Of a stretch of DNA of 64,000 nt, positions 26,362-34,188 are shown piece after piece. This stretch comes from Xanthobacteraceae bacterium (GTDB taxonomy: Bacteria > Pseudomonadota > Alphaproteobacteria > Rhizobiales > Xanthobacteraceae), in the NCBI GenBank assembly GCA_024508855.1, contig JANINJ010000086.1, forward strand, positions 37,421-101,420, in the 5' to 3' direction. The notes beneath the pieces are model-generated. The model made no database searches. It was not told the DNA's origin and was given only the letters and a program-made list of their open reading frames with translations. The stretch's first letter is position 1; each line of letters starts with the position of its first letter. The translations under genes and the position numbers were made by a program.

Positions 26362-26534
26362 GGTCGTTCACCGCGGCCATGCAGTCACGATAGGAATAAC
26401 AGCGCGGGACATCATTGATGGCTCCCCCTGTCTCAGCGCCACCCAAGACCTCGCAGCTCCACGGCTGGTCTCCACGCGCTGTTGGACTGCGAAATATACT
26501 AGGTGGTTTCGGGGAGCAGGCAAGTCAGCATGGC

Positions 26535-26609
26535 TGGTGCCGGTTGAGAGGATTGAACTCCCGACCTTCGGTTTACAAAACCGCTGCTCTACCGCTGAGC
26601 TAAACCGGC
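26535..26609 (-). tRNA. tRNA-Thr (UGU)
   Basis: Read on the minus strand it starts GCCGGTT at 26609 and closes with AACCGGC plus A and an encoded CCA (26535-26537). The anticodon loop is TTTGTAA, anticodon TGT. D-loop AGCTCAGCGGTAGAGC and T-loop GTTCAATCC are standard. Confidence 0.95.
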
Positions 26610-26916
26610 GAATGGGCAGAGAGCTAGCAGCGTCGCGGCGCTACGACAAGTCTGCGCTTAGGGGCGGGGCAAATGGAAGAGAAAATTTATGCTCATCTAC
26701 CGGCGGTATCCGGACAGCCGAGCCGTGTTCCCCGTAAAGACAGAATGACGCACCGGTCGGCGCTGCTCTGCAGGTTTGCCAAAGGATGTACGGGTTTCAG
26801 ACAATCACGTCTAACCATGCCCTCGCGCGTTAGCCTTACCGCGAAATTGGGCGCCGCTCTTAACCTCTGGAAGCGCCATCTGTCTTAGAATGACACCGCA
26901 ACTGAGGGTTCCCCGC

Positions 26917-27387
26917 ATGCGGATAGCGCTGGCGCTCGCCATTCTGATCGGAACGTCGTTAACGGCATCGGCCAATGACGGGTTTTCGTACGTCATCCCG
27001 GGCCGTCCCGGCGTGCCGATCATCATCAACGGCATCGACGCGTCCTACGCCGTGATCGAGAGCGATCAGGGGCTGGCGCGGGGCGTTCACATCCAGCCGA
27101 CGATCTACGGCGGCCGATTCATCGACGTAGAGCCGCGGGTCGGCCACTATTATCCAAGTGCCGGACGGCAGCCTGGTTACGGACGTCTGGAGATCGAGCC
27201 TCCGGCGAACCGCAAGCTGCCGCCACAGGCGGAAAGTTTCCACCAGTCGTGGTCGGCGCAATCTGCACCGCCTGCGCAGGCCGAGGTGCCGCTCTACCCG
27301 CCGCTTGTGCTTCAGGCGCCGCAAGGCGAAGGCGCGTCGCCGATGCGGCCAAGGCAGCGGCGTCAGAATTTCCGACCCCATCCATAA
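26917..27387 (+). CDS. Exported Pro/Gln-rich protein of unknown function
   Basis: A 156-residue precursor with a clear signal peptide (ALALAILIGTSLTASA). The mature part has a conserved-looking head (FSYVIPGRPGVPIIINGIDA) and a Pro/Gln-rich basic tail (RPRQRRQNFRPHP). ATG 26917 is chosen because GAGGG lies about 8 nt upstream and the signal peptide starts directly; ATG 26890 is the alternative. It is followed after 30 bp by another exported protein, probably in one operon. Confidence 0.7.
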   Translation: MRIALALAILIGTSLTASANDGFSYVIPGRPGVPIIINGIDASYAVIESDQGLARGVHIQPTIYGGRFIDVEPRVGHYYPSAGRQPGYGRLEIEPPANRKLPPQAESFHQSWSAQSAPPAQAEVPLYPPLVLQAPQGEGASPMRPRQRRQNFRPHP

Positions 27388-27417
27388 ACTACAAAAACAC
27401 ACCAACAGGAGAGCGTT

Positions 27418-27969
27418 ATGCGTCAGATGATTTCAGGATTGATTGCGGCGATGGCCGTGGTCACCGTCAGCGCCGTGCCGGCGATGGCTTGCGGCGGTTG
27501 CCCGCCGTGCGGGCAGATCGCGGTGAGTCCGTGCGGACAGTCCTACTACGGTCACCACTATTATTCTGGTTATCACGGCTATGGCTACCGCCAGCATTTG
27601 ACGGATCCGGATGCGCTGCTGCGCCCCGCAGCCCCGCAGTATTTTTATGCGAACCAGGGGCCGACCTTCTCTGGCCCCGGCATGTGGGCGCCCGTGCCGA
27701 CCTATCGTGAGCGTGCCGTCACCGGTTGGCACGGCTACGACCGCGGCTACTATTACGGCTACAACGGTGGCCCGTATGCCAACGCTACCCACCATTATTA
27801 CGATGGCGCGCCGAACTGGCACGGACCGGCAATCTACAGCTATCGCTGGCGGCATCATCGTCATCATATGCATGGCATGCGAACCGGTATCCGCTATGGC
27901 CACGCGCCGCGCCATGCTTACCGCCACGCCTATCGTGGCCACTACCATCCGCACGGCCGCCGCTATTGA
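27418..27969 (+). CDS. Exported Tyr/His/Gly-rich protein with Cys cluster
   Basis: A 183-residue precursor: signal peptide to about residue 24 (SAVPAMA), then a cysteine cluster CGGCPPCGQ with one more Cys nearby, and a body rich in Tyr, His and Gly (HGYDRGYYYGYNGG, HRHHMHGM, RHAYRHAYRGHYH). The composition suggests a surface or metal-binding structural protein. It seems co-transcribed with the gene before it. A hairpin at 27978-28004 follows. Confidence 0.75.
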   Translation: MRQMISGLIAAMAVVTVSAVPAMACGGCPPCGQIAVSPCGQSYYGHHYYSGYHGYGYRQHLTDPDALLRPAAPQYFYANQGPTFSGPGMWAPVPTYRERAVTGWHGYDRGYYYGYNGGPYANATHHYYDGAPNWHGPAIYSYRWRHHRHHMHGMRTGIRYGHAPRHAYRHAYRGHYHPHGRRY

Positions 27970-27977
27970 TCGTATTC

Positions 27978-28004
27978 CAGGCCCGGTTCTTTGAACCGGG
28001 CCTG
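27978..28004 (+). terminator. Hairpin after exported protein pair
   Basis: A 12-bp perfect stem, CAGGCCCGGTTC with GAACCGGGCCTG, and a TTT loop, directly after the stop codon. No T-run follows (TCGATCTG), so it may work with Rho or as a transcript-end stabiliser. Confidence 0.55.
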
Positions 28005-28025
28005 TCGATCTGAATGCAGCTTTCG

Positions 28026-28943
28026 TCAGCGCTTGGTGGGCGGGCGATCGGCCCGCGATTGCGCGAGCGCGATAAATTCCCTGACCAGGGGTGTAGGATC
28101 GCTGCGCCACGCGATGCTCAGATCGAACGTCGCGTGAGCATCCTTGATCTTCAGCGCCTTGATATCCGGCGGCAGCGATGGCGCCGTCGATGCGCCGTAC
28201 AATGTGATGCCGCGTTGTAACGACACCAGTTGCAGCAACACCGGCACGTCGTCGGCTTCCTCCACCACCGTTGGCAGAAATCCTGACTTCAGGCAGACGC
28301 TTTCGATAAGCGAGCGGAAGCTCGCCCACCGCCGCGGCGTGCCCATGACGAACGGCATGTCTGCGACGTCCGCCATATCGATCGACGTTCGCGCCGCGAA
28401 TGGATGGTATTTCGAAATGAGCACGACAAACCGCTCACGCGAAATAACCATGTGCTGCAGAGGGGCCTTGCAGGCATTCGACAACAGAAAACCCAGATCG
28501 GTTCGGCCTGACTGGAGAGCGGCGATCTGCTCGTCCGACGCCAGCGAATAAAGACCGACCTGCGCATCGGGAAATGCGGTGCGGAAGCGCACGACGATTT
28601 CCGGCATGACGCCGTTCGTGGCCTGGGCCGAATAGCCGATGATGATTTCTCCTGCAGTTCCTGCGGCAACCTGACTGGCGCTGCGGACCGCGCGCCGGAG
28701 CAGTTGCATCGCGTCGGCAGCCTGTCTGGCCAGAACGGTCCCCGCGGGAGTCAAGGCTACGTGTCGTGTAGTGCGTTCAAGCAGACGAAAGCCAAGCTTG
28801 GCTTCGAGTTGCTGAACGCCACGACTGACCGCCGGCTGCGCCACATTGAGGTTCTCCGCAGCGCGGTGAAAGCTCAACGTATCCGCCACGGCCAGAAAAT
28901 AGCGCAGTTGGGGTAGATCTGGAGACTGGTTCATTGATGCCAT
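28026..28943 (-). CDS. LysR-family regulator
   Basis: A 305-residue LTTR: helix-turn-helix in residues about 10-65 (LPQLRYFLAVADTLSFHRAAENLNVAQPAVS in part) and a substrate-binding domain behind it. It is divergent from the nitrilase/MFS operon at 29099-31314, so it likely controls that operon. A 13-bp inverted repeat (28928-28960) covers its start codon. Met1 and Met4 are both possible starts; with Met4 (28934) the loop of the repeat is in the leader. Confidence 0.9.
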   Translation of the reverse strand: MASMNQSPDLPQLRYFLAVADTLSFHRAAENLNVAQPAVSRGVQQLEAKLGFRLLERTTRHVALTPAGTVLARQAADAMQLLRRAVRSASQVAAGTAGEIIIGYSAQATNGVMPEIVVRFRTAFPDAQVGLYSLASDEQIAALQSGRTDLGFLLSNACKAPLQHMVISRERFVVLISKYHPFAARTSIDMADVADMPFVMGTPRRWASFRSLIESVCLKSGFLPTVVEEADDVPVLLQLVSLQRGITLYGASTAPSLPPDIKALKIKDAHATFDLSIAWRSDPTPLVREFIALAQSRADRPPTKR

Positions 28944-28960
28944 TATAGCATCAATGAACC
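28928..28960. promoter_or_regulatory. Large palindrome at the LysR start, likely operator
   Basis: GGTTCATTGATGC (28928-28940) and GCATCAATGAACC (28948-28960) are perfect complements separated by CATTATA. A second dyad, CAATAT-TG-ATATTG, follows at 28961-28974. The position between divergent lysR and nitrilase genes suits an LTTR recognition site for autorepression and activation, or a translational hairpin. Confidence 0.6.
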
Positions 28961-29098
28961 CAATATTGATATTGGACTTGCGTCAAAATCCCCGCCAAGT
29001 CCCACATATGGGCAGGCCGGATCCGGCTTCCCGATCCCAAATCCCCTCATTGGCCTCCCCGAAGCGTGTTGCGGCGGGTGCGTGCCGGGAGAAACGCG

Positions 29099-29977
29099 AT
29101 GAGCGCCCTGTCTTCTTCAGCCTTGCCAGCGGTCGGCGTTGCCGTGGCGCAATTTGCCGCTGTTGCGGATGTCTCCGCCAATCTGGCGACGATCGCTCGC
29201 CTGGCGGAGGAGGCCGCCGGAAAGGGCGCCGAAGTCGTGGTATTTCCGGAAGCCTCGATGTTCGCCTTCACTGCCTCGGCCGAGGAGCTTGCTGCCACCG
29301 CGCGCCGGGCCGGCCGCCAGTTTGAAAGCGAGGTGCAAACCATCGCGCGCCGCGTCGGCATCACGCTCGTGGTCGGCATGTACAGCGACGGCGGGGAATG
29401 TCTGTCGCGCAATACGTTCATCGTTGCGGGCGCGAACGGCGTGCAGCTTGGCCGCTACGAGAAACTACATCTGTACGACGCGTTCCATTATCGGGAATCC
29501 GAAAAGAACGAGCGCGCGCCGCTGCGTGACGATTTCGCCGAGCTTTGTACCTTCGACGTGGGTGGCCTCCGGTTCGGCGTATTGAATTGCTACGACCTGC
29601 GTTTTCCCGAGATGGCTCGCGTGTTGATCGATCGCGGTGCGGATGTGCTGTTGCTCGGGGCAGGCTGGGTCGCTGGCCCGCTCAAGGAATTGCATTGGGA
29701 GACGTTGATCCGTGCGCGCGCGATCGAGAACACCTGTTTCGTTGCTGCGGCTTGTCAGTCGGCGCCGGTGTCCGTCGGCCTCAGCATGATCGTCGACCCG
29801 AGCGGTGTGGTGCTGGCGACTGTGGCGGGTGACGAAGGCGTTGCCGTTTCCCGGCTCGAAAGCTCGCGGCTGCAAGCGGTCCGTGAGATTCTGCCGTGTC
29901 TGCAACATCGTCGATATGCCGTCGTGCCGCGTCAGCCGAACGCAAATACTATCAAGCACATTGTGGAGCAGATGTAA
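29099..29977 (+). CDS. Carbon-nitrogen hydrolase (nitrilase superfamily)
   Basis: A 292-residue amidase-type enzyme. The catalytic triad is Glu51 (FPEAS), Lys122 (YEKLHLYD) and Cys164 (LNCYDLRFPE). The motif set fits aliphatic amidase/Nit-like members acting on carbon-nitrogen amide bonds rather than true nitriles. GGGAGA precedes ATG 29099. The stop codon overlaps the start of the next gene (TAATG), so the MFS protein is probably translationally coupled and may import the substrate. Confidence 0.9.
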   Translation: MSALSSSALPAVGVAVAQFAAVADVSANLATIARLAEEAAGKGAEVVVFPEASMFAFTASAEELAATARRAGRQFESEVQTIARRVGITLVVGMYSDGGECLSRNTFIVAGANGVQLGRYEKLHLYDAFHYRESEKNERAPLRDDFAELCTFDVGGLRFGVLNCYDLRFPEMARVLIDRGADVLLLGAGWVAGPLKELHWETLIRARAIENTCFVAAACQSAPVSVGLSMIVDPSGVVLATVAGDEGVAVSRLESSRLQAVREILPCLQHRRYAVVPRQPNANTIKHIVEQM

Positions 29978-31314
29978 TGACAATCGAGATACATGCGGGC
30001 GCCGTGTCGCAATCCAGGGCTGAGGCGCAGAGCGGACTGCGTCGTGTACTGACGTCTGCAGCAATCGGCCAGTTCGTCGAATGGTATGATTTCGTCGTCT
30101 ATGCCTATTCCGCGGCCATCATCGCCAAATTGTTTTTCCCCAATACGGATCCCACCGCGGCGTTGCTGGCGACCTTCGCGATTTACGCCGTTGGATTCGT
30201 TATGCGTCCACTCGGCGGCTTTGTATTCGGCAGTCTCGGTGACCGCATCGGCCGTCGTCGCGTGTTGTCGATGGTCATTCTGATGATGGGCGCAGCGACG
30301 CTGGGCATCGGCCTGTTGCCGACCTATAGCCAGATCGGCCTTCTTGCACCGATCCTGCTGGTCGTCTGCCGTCTGGTTCAGGGCATGTCGGCGGCCGGTG
30401 AAACCGTTGGCTCCAACGCCTTCGTCGCCGAGCATGCGCCCAGCGAGCGCCGTGGCCTCTACGTTGGATTCACGTATTCATTTGCCAATCTGCCGCCCAT
30501 CGTGGCCGCGCTTCTTGTCCTGCTGCTGACCAACGTACTGAGCGGCGATGCCTACGCCTCATGGGGCTGGCGGATTCCGTTCCTGCTTGGCGGACCGCTG
30601 GCGCTCGTCGGTCTCTATATCCGTCACAAGGTCGATGAATCGCCTGCATTCAAGGCGACACAGGCCGCCCGGAACGTGGCGACGTCGCCGCTGCGCGATG
30701 CCGTGCGCTCGCAAAAGCAGGCGATGGGATTCAGCTTCGCGCTGGCTGCCTTTTCCAGCCTCGGCTTCTATACGCTGGCCGGTTATTTCGTCAGCTATCT
30801 TGTCGGCACCGTCGGGCTCAACAGCAACGCGGCATTGATATCGAATAGCGTGGCATTGTTTGTCGCATTCGTAACGATGATCATCGGCGGTTATCTGTCC
30901 GACCGACTGGGCCGCAAGCGGATTTTGCTGACCGGCCTCATCCTCAACGCCGTGACGTGTATTCCCGCTTACCTGATTGCGGCCCAGGGCAGTCTCGCGA
31001 CCGCGATTCTCGGCCAAAGCCTACTCGCATTCAGCTGCGGCCTGTTCTGGGGCCCGGTCGGCATCGCACTGCTCGAGTTGTTTCCGACCCGCACGCGCTA
31101 CAGCGCATCCGCCATCAGCTATAATCTGGCCTATACGATCTTCGGTGGCACTGCGCCGCTGATCGGCACGTGGCTCGTGCTCCAGAGCGGCAACAAGCTG
31201 GCACCGGCGATCTATATGTGTGCTGTGTCAGTCGCGGTCCTGCTGGTCGTGATGCGAATTCCCGAGACCTATCGGAGTTCGTTGATTCACGATGAGGATC
31301 TGCGTCGCGCCTGA
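29977..31314 (+). CDS. MFS transporter, metabolite:H+ symporter (MHS) family
   Basis: A 445-residue membrane protein with 12 predicted segments. The start (SAAIGQFVEWYDFVVYAY) and the loop GSLGDRIGRRRVL are typical of the MHS family, whose members import organic acids, betaines or similar compounds with protons. It is translationally coupled to the nitrilase-family gene, with a 1-nt overlap. A terminator at 31335-31374 closes the operon. Confidence 0.92.
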   Translation: MTIEIHAGAVSQSRAEAQSGLRRVLTSAAIGQFVEWYDFVVYAYSAAIIAKLFFPNTDPTAALLATFAIYAVGFVMRPLGGFVFGSLGDRIGRRRVLSMVILMMGAATLGIGLLPTYSQIGLLAPILLVVCRLVQGMSAAGETVGSNAFVAEHAPSERRGLYVGFTYSFANLPPIVAALLVLLLTNVLSGDAYASWGWRIPFLLGGPLALVGLYIRHKVDESPAFKATQAARNVATSPLRDAVRSQKQAMGFSFALAAFSSLGFYTLAGYFVSYLVGTVGLNSNAALISNSVALFVAFVTMIIGGYLSDRLGRKRILLTGLILNAVTCIPAYLIAAQGSLATAILGQSLLAFSCGLFWGPVGIALLELFPTRTRYSASAISYNLAYTIFGGTAPLIGTWLVLQSGNKLAPAIYMCAVSVAVLLVVMRIPETYRSSLIHDEDLRRA

Positions 31315-31334
31315 TCGCTCGTGTGACCTATTGC

Positions 31335-31374
31335 AAAACGCCCGTTCGCAGTCAGATGCGAGCGGGCGTTTTTT
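31335..31374 (+). terminator. Rho-independent terminator of the nitrilase/MFS operon
   Basis: AAACGCCCG and CGGGCGTTT with inner CGCA/TGCG pairs form a long stem, followed by TTTTTTA. It reaches the stop codon of convergent rlmB. Confidence 0.88.
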
Positions 31375-32203
31375 ATGAAGGCATCAGGCCGAGGCGGCTC
31401 GCGCAGATATAAAGCGACAGCGCTGCCGCGTTGGAGACGTTGAGGCTCTTGATATCGCCCGGCATGTCGAGGCGCGTCATCACGTTGCAGGTTTCGCGCG
31501 TCAACTGCCGCAAGCCCTTACCCTCTGCGCCGAGCACCAGTGCCAACGGCTGCGTCAAATGTACGGCTGCCAGATTCTCGCCGCCCTCGCTGTCGAGGCC
31601 GACAGTCATGAAGCCGCGCTCGTTCAAGGCTGTCAGGGCGCGTGCTAGATTCTGCACCGTCACCAGCGGCACCAGTTCGAGCGCACCGGATGCGGATTTC
31701 GCCAGCACCCCGGTCGCCTCCGGCGAGTGCCGCGCGGTCGTGACGATCGCCCTGACCGCGAATGCCGCTGCCGAGCGCATGATGGCGCCGACATTGTGCG
31801 GATCGGTGATCTGGTCGAGCACCAGCACGATGCCTTCCTGCGGCAGGGTCTCGATGTCGGGGGAGGGCAGGGGATCGGCTTCGGCGAACAGGCCCTGATG
31901 CACGGCATCGGGACCGAGTTCGTGGTCGATTACGCTGGGCCGTACGATCTCCGGCGTTATGCCGGTGGCGATGCCTTCATCCGCCAGCCGGCGCGCGGCG
32001 TTCTCGGTCAACAGCAGCCGGCGAAGCCGGCGCTGCGGGTTGGCCAGCGCAGCCGTCACCGTATGCCAACCGTACAGGATGACGGTCGCCTCGCCCCGCG
32101 TCTCGCGGTCGCGCCAGCCGCCCCGGCGCTCCGGACCACCGCGATTTCCCGGTCTTTGGCCGGCCGGCCGCTGGAATCGCGGCTTTCGATCTCGATCACT
32201 CAT
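31373..32203 (-). CDS. rlmB: 23S rRNA 2'-O-ribose methyltransferase RlmB (SpoU family)
   Basis: A 276-residue SpoU-type methyltransferase. After an Arg/Gly-rich N terminus (about 35 residues) come the substrate-binding domain (YGWHTVTAALANPQRRLRRL) and the knotted catalytic domain with motif 1 DPHNVGAIMRSAAAF, motif 2 LVLGAEGKGLRQL and motif 3 LNVSNAAALSLY. RlmB methylates G2251 in the 23S P-loop; TrmH-like action on tRNA cannot be ruled out by sequence alone. Confidence 0.9.
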   Translation of the reverse strand: MSDRDRKPRFQRPAGQRPGNRGGPERRGGWRDRETRGEATVILYGWHTVTAALANPQRRLRRLLLTENAARRLADEGIATGITPEIVRPSVIDHELGPDAVHQGLFAEADPLPSPDIETLPQEGIVLVLDQITDPHNVGAIMRSAAAFAVRAIVTTARHSPEATGVLAKSASGALELVPLVTVQNLARALTALNERGFMTVGLDSEGGENLAAVHLTQPLALVLGAEGKGLRQLTRETCNVMTRLDMPGDIKSLNVSNAAALSLYICASRLGLMPS

Positions 32204-32415
32204 GTGGCGCTTGTCTCACGGGTTCCGGCGAATGGCAATTTTGCCAATTCGAGCATCGGAACAGGTATATATTCGTGGCTCCCGCGGTTGACTTTGCCAT
32301 GGGGCTTCCTCCATAAACGCGCCCAGCCGACGCCCTTTTCGAGGGCGTGTGTTTCAACGTCATCGATGGCCATGTCGCCACCGCCTTGGTGGATCAGGGT
32401 CCGATGGGGTCGAGC

Positions 32416-32501
32416 GGGGGAGTGTCCCGAGTGGCAAAGGGAGCTGACTGTAAATCAGCCGCCGTATGGCTTCGAAGGTTCGAGTCCTTCTTCCCCCACC
32501 A
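32416..32501 (+). tRNA. tRNA-Tyr (GUA)
   Basis: An 86-nt class II tRNA. Acceptor GGGGGAG pairs with TTCCCCC, the anticodon loop is CTGTAAA (anticodon GTA), the variable arm is CCGCCGTATGGC-type, and CCA is encoded (32499-32501). Confidence 0.95.
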
Positions 32502-32536
32502 GCCCGCGAAACCGCCGATTTAAAGCAAATATCCTC

Positions 32537-32743
32537 TCACCGGACGGATTTACGTCTGGAGTTGCCGACGGCCTTCGCGCTCTTGCGCAGCGCGTCCCGC
32601 AGATCGACCGGGACGCCGTACTTCTTCAGCAGATCGGCAAAGGCCTCGTCGGCAAGCTCCTGAAACGTCGCCATCCGGTCGCGGCCGAGCTCGTTCAGCT
32701 TGTTCAGCGTATCCTCGTCGAAAGCGACCAGCTTGCCCGGCAT
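32537..32743 (-). CDS. Small ribbon-helix-helix-like protein linked to ku
   Basis: A 68-residue basic protein. KLVAFDEDTLNKLNELGRD followed by TFQELADEAFADLL has the strand-helix-turn-helix pattern of ribbon-helix-helix proteins. The start lies only 3 nt after the stop of ku, so the two are almost surely one translationally linked operon. It may bind DNA alongside Ku or modulate ku expression; function has not been assigned. Confidence 0.65.
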   Translation of the reverse strand: MPGKLVAFDEDTLNKLNELGRDRMATFQELADEAFADLLKKYGVPVDLRDALRKSAKAVGNSRRKSVR

Positions 32744-32746
32744 GGT

Positions 32747-33703
32747 TTATCCGGCTTTCCGGCGGGTCGTGGCCTTTGCCGGCTTCCTGGTCTGCTCTTT
32801 GGCCTGCTCCTTCGCAGCGCCGCCCTTTCCCGCGATCGGAAGCAGCATTTCCTTTTGACCGGGGATGGCCTTGCGCGGCTTCTTGCGCTTCGCCTGGGTG
32901 GCGGATTTCGGTTGTGAACCGGACTTCGGCGCGCCCGAGACGCTGCGTTTCAGGGCTTCCATCAGATCGACCACGTTCTCGCCGCTGGGCCTTGGCTTGG
33001 CCGCGGTCGCCCGCCCGCTGCGCTTCTGATTGATGAGCGTGGTGAGTGCCGATTCGTAGCGGTCCTCGAACTTTGCCGGCTCAAACGTCGCCGATTTCTG
33101 CTCGACGATATGCTTGGCCAGGTCGAGCATGTCCTTGGTGATCTTCACATCCTGGATATCGTCGAAGTACTCATCTTCGTTGCGGACCTCGTAGGGGTAA
33201 CGCAGCAGCATTCCCATCAGGCCCTTTTTTAGCGGTTCGAGCGCGATGATGTGCTCCCGGTTGGTCAGGACCAAGCGCCCGATCGCAATCATGTCCATGC
33301 TTCGAATGGTCTCGCGGATGACCGCGTAGGCGTCGTGCCCCACCTTGCCGTCCGGCACGAGATAGTAGGGCCGGATGACGTAACGCTGGTCGATATCTTC
33401 CCGCGGGACGAACTCGTCGATTTCGATCGTATGGGTGCTTTCGAGGGCGATGTCGTCTAATTCGTCTTTGCCGATCTCGATGTAGGTGTCGATATCGACC
33501 TTGTATCCCTTCATGATGTCTTCAGGCGGGACTTCTTCCCCGGTCTCGGCGTCGACCTTCTGGTATTTGATGCGGTGTCCGGTCGCTCGATTGATCTGGT
33601 TGAAGCTGATCTTTTCCGAATCGGACGTGGCGGGAAACAGTGCGACGGGGCAGGTCACGAGGGAAAGGCGCAGAAAACCCTTCCAGTTGGCGCGGGGGGC
33701 CAT
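32747..33703 (-). CDS. ku: Ku protein, non-homologous end joining
   Basis: A 318-residue bacterial Ku. The Ku core spans residues about 5-235 (NWKGFLRLSLVTCPVALFPA, HRIKYQKVDAETGEEVP, MLLRYPYEVRNEDEYFD in parts); the C-terminal 80 residues are Lys/Ala/Pro-rich, like the DNA-binding tails of other Ku proteins. It binds DNA ends and recruits LigD. No ligD is in the window. ATG 33703 is chosen from the family start; GGAG lies about 10 nt upstream. Confidence 0.95.
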   Translation of the reverse strand: MAPRANWKGFLRLSLVTCPVALFPATSDSEKISFNQINRATGHRIKYQKVDAETGEEVPPEDIMKGYKVDIDTYIEIGKDELDDIALESTHTIEIDEFVPREDIDQRYVIRPYYLVPDGKVGHDAYAVIRETIRSMDMIAIGRLVLTNREHIIALEPLKKGLMGMLLRYPYEVRNEDEYFDDIQDVKITKDMLDLAKHIVEQKSATFEPAKFEDRYESALTTLINQKRSGRATAAKPRPSGENVVDLMEALKRSVSGAPKSGSQPKSATQAKRKKPRKAIPGQKEMLLPIAGKGGAAKEQAKEQTRKPAKATTRRKAG

Positions 33704-33946
33704 TGGGATACTCCGGGCTGAACGCAACAAACTAGACTCAAGTAGCCAGCAGCCGGTTTTGTTCCGACATTCGCCGCGATTTCGATCCGGCTTTCGCCAT
33801 GGCTGCGCCATAGTCCAGCCTGGCAGCTCTCGATCTGTTGCAGAAAATCATCAGCGCGCCCGTGAATCGTGCCTGTTTCTGTTTTCCTTTTGACTGTGCG
33901 GGGTTGCATGCCGTTACGTGATGACGCTGGGTTAAGGACGGCTACG

Positions 33947-34048
33947 ATGTTCGAAATTGTTATTGCAGTTTGCGTTCTACTGAGTGCGGCTATTTTCCTC
34001 GCCCATGCGGTCGATGGCTATCGATCCGGGCAGAATCGGGTCGCCTGA
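33947..34048 (+). CDS. Small membrane protein, 33 residues
   Basis: A short coding region with AAGGA 8 nt upstream (33934-33938) and a single transmembrane helix (FEIVIAVCVLLSAAIFLAHA) followed by a short polar tail (VDGYRSGQNRVA). It lies alone between ku and the aldo-keto reductase gene. Clean ribosome site and composition argue that it is real, but conservation must decide. Confidence 0.55.
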   Translation: MFEIVIAVCVLLSAAIFLAHAVDGYRSGQNRVA

Positions 34049-34188
34049 GCGGCCTCGGTTGATTGGCGGCCGGTTTCATACGGGCCGCCAAGTTTAGCCC
34101 TCAACCGGTTCAGTCTTAAGCCGGCTTGGCGGTTGGCTCGAAGCCATACCGACCGGTCGGATGGAAGGCGCTTCTCTCCACACAGCGG

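Noticed and set aside
26535..26609. tRNA-Thr as an integration site
   Set aside because: No integrase, no repeated tRNA 3' end and no change of composition is seen nearby.
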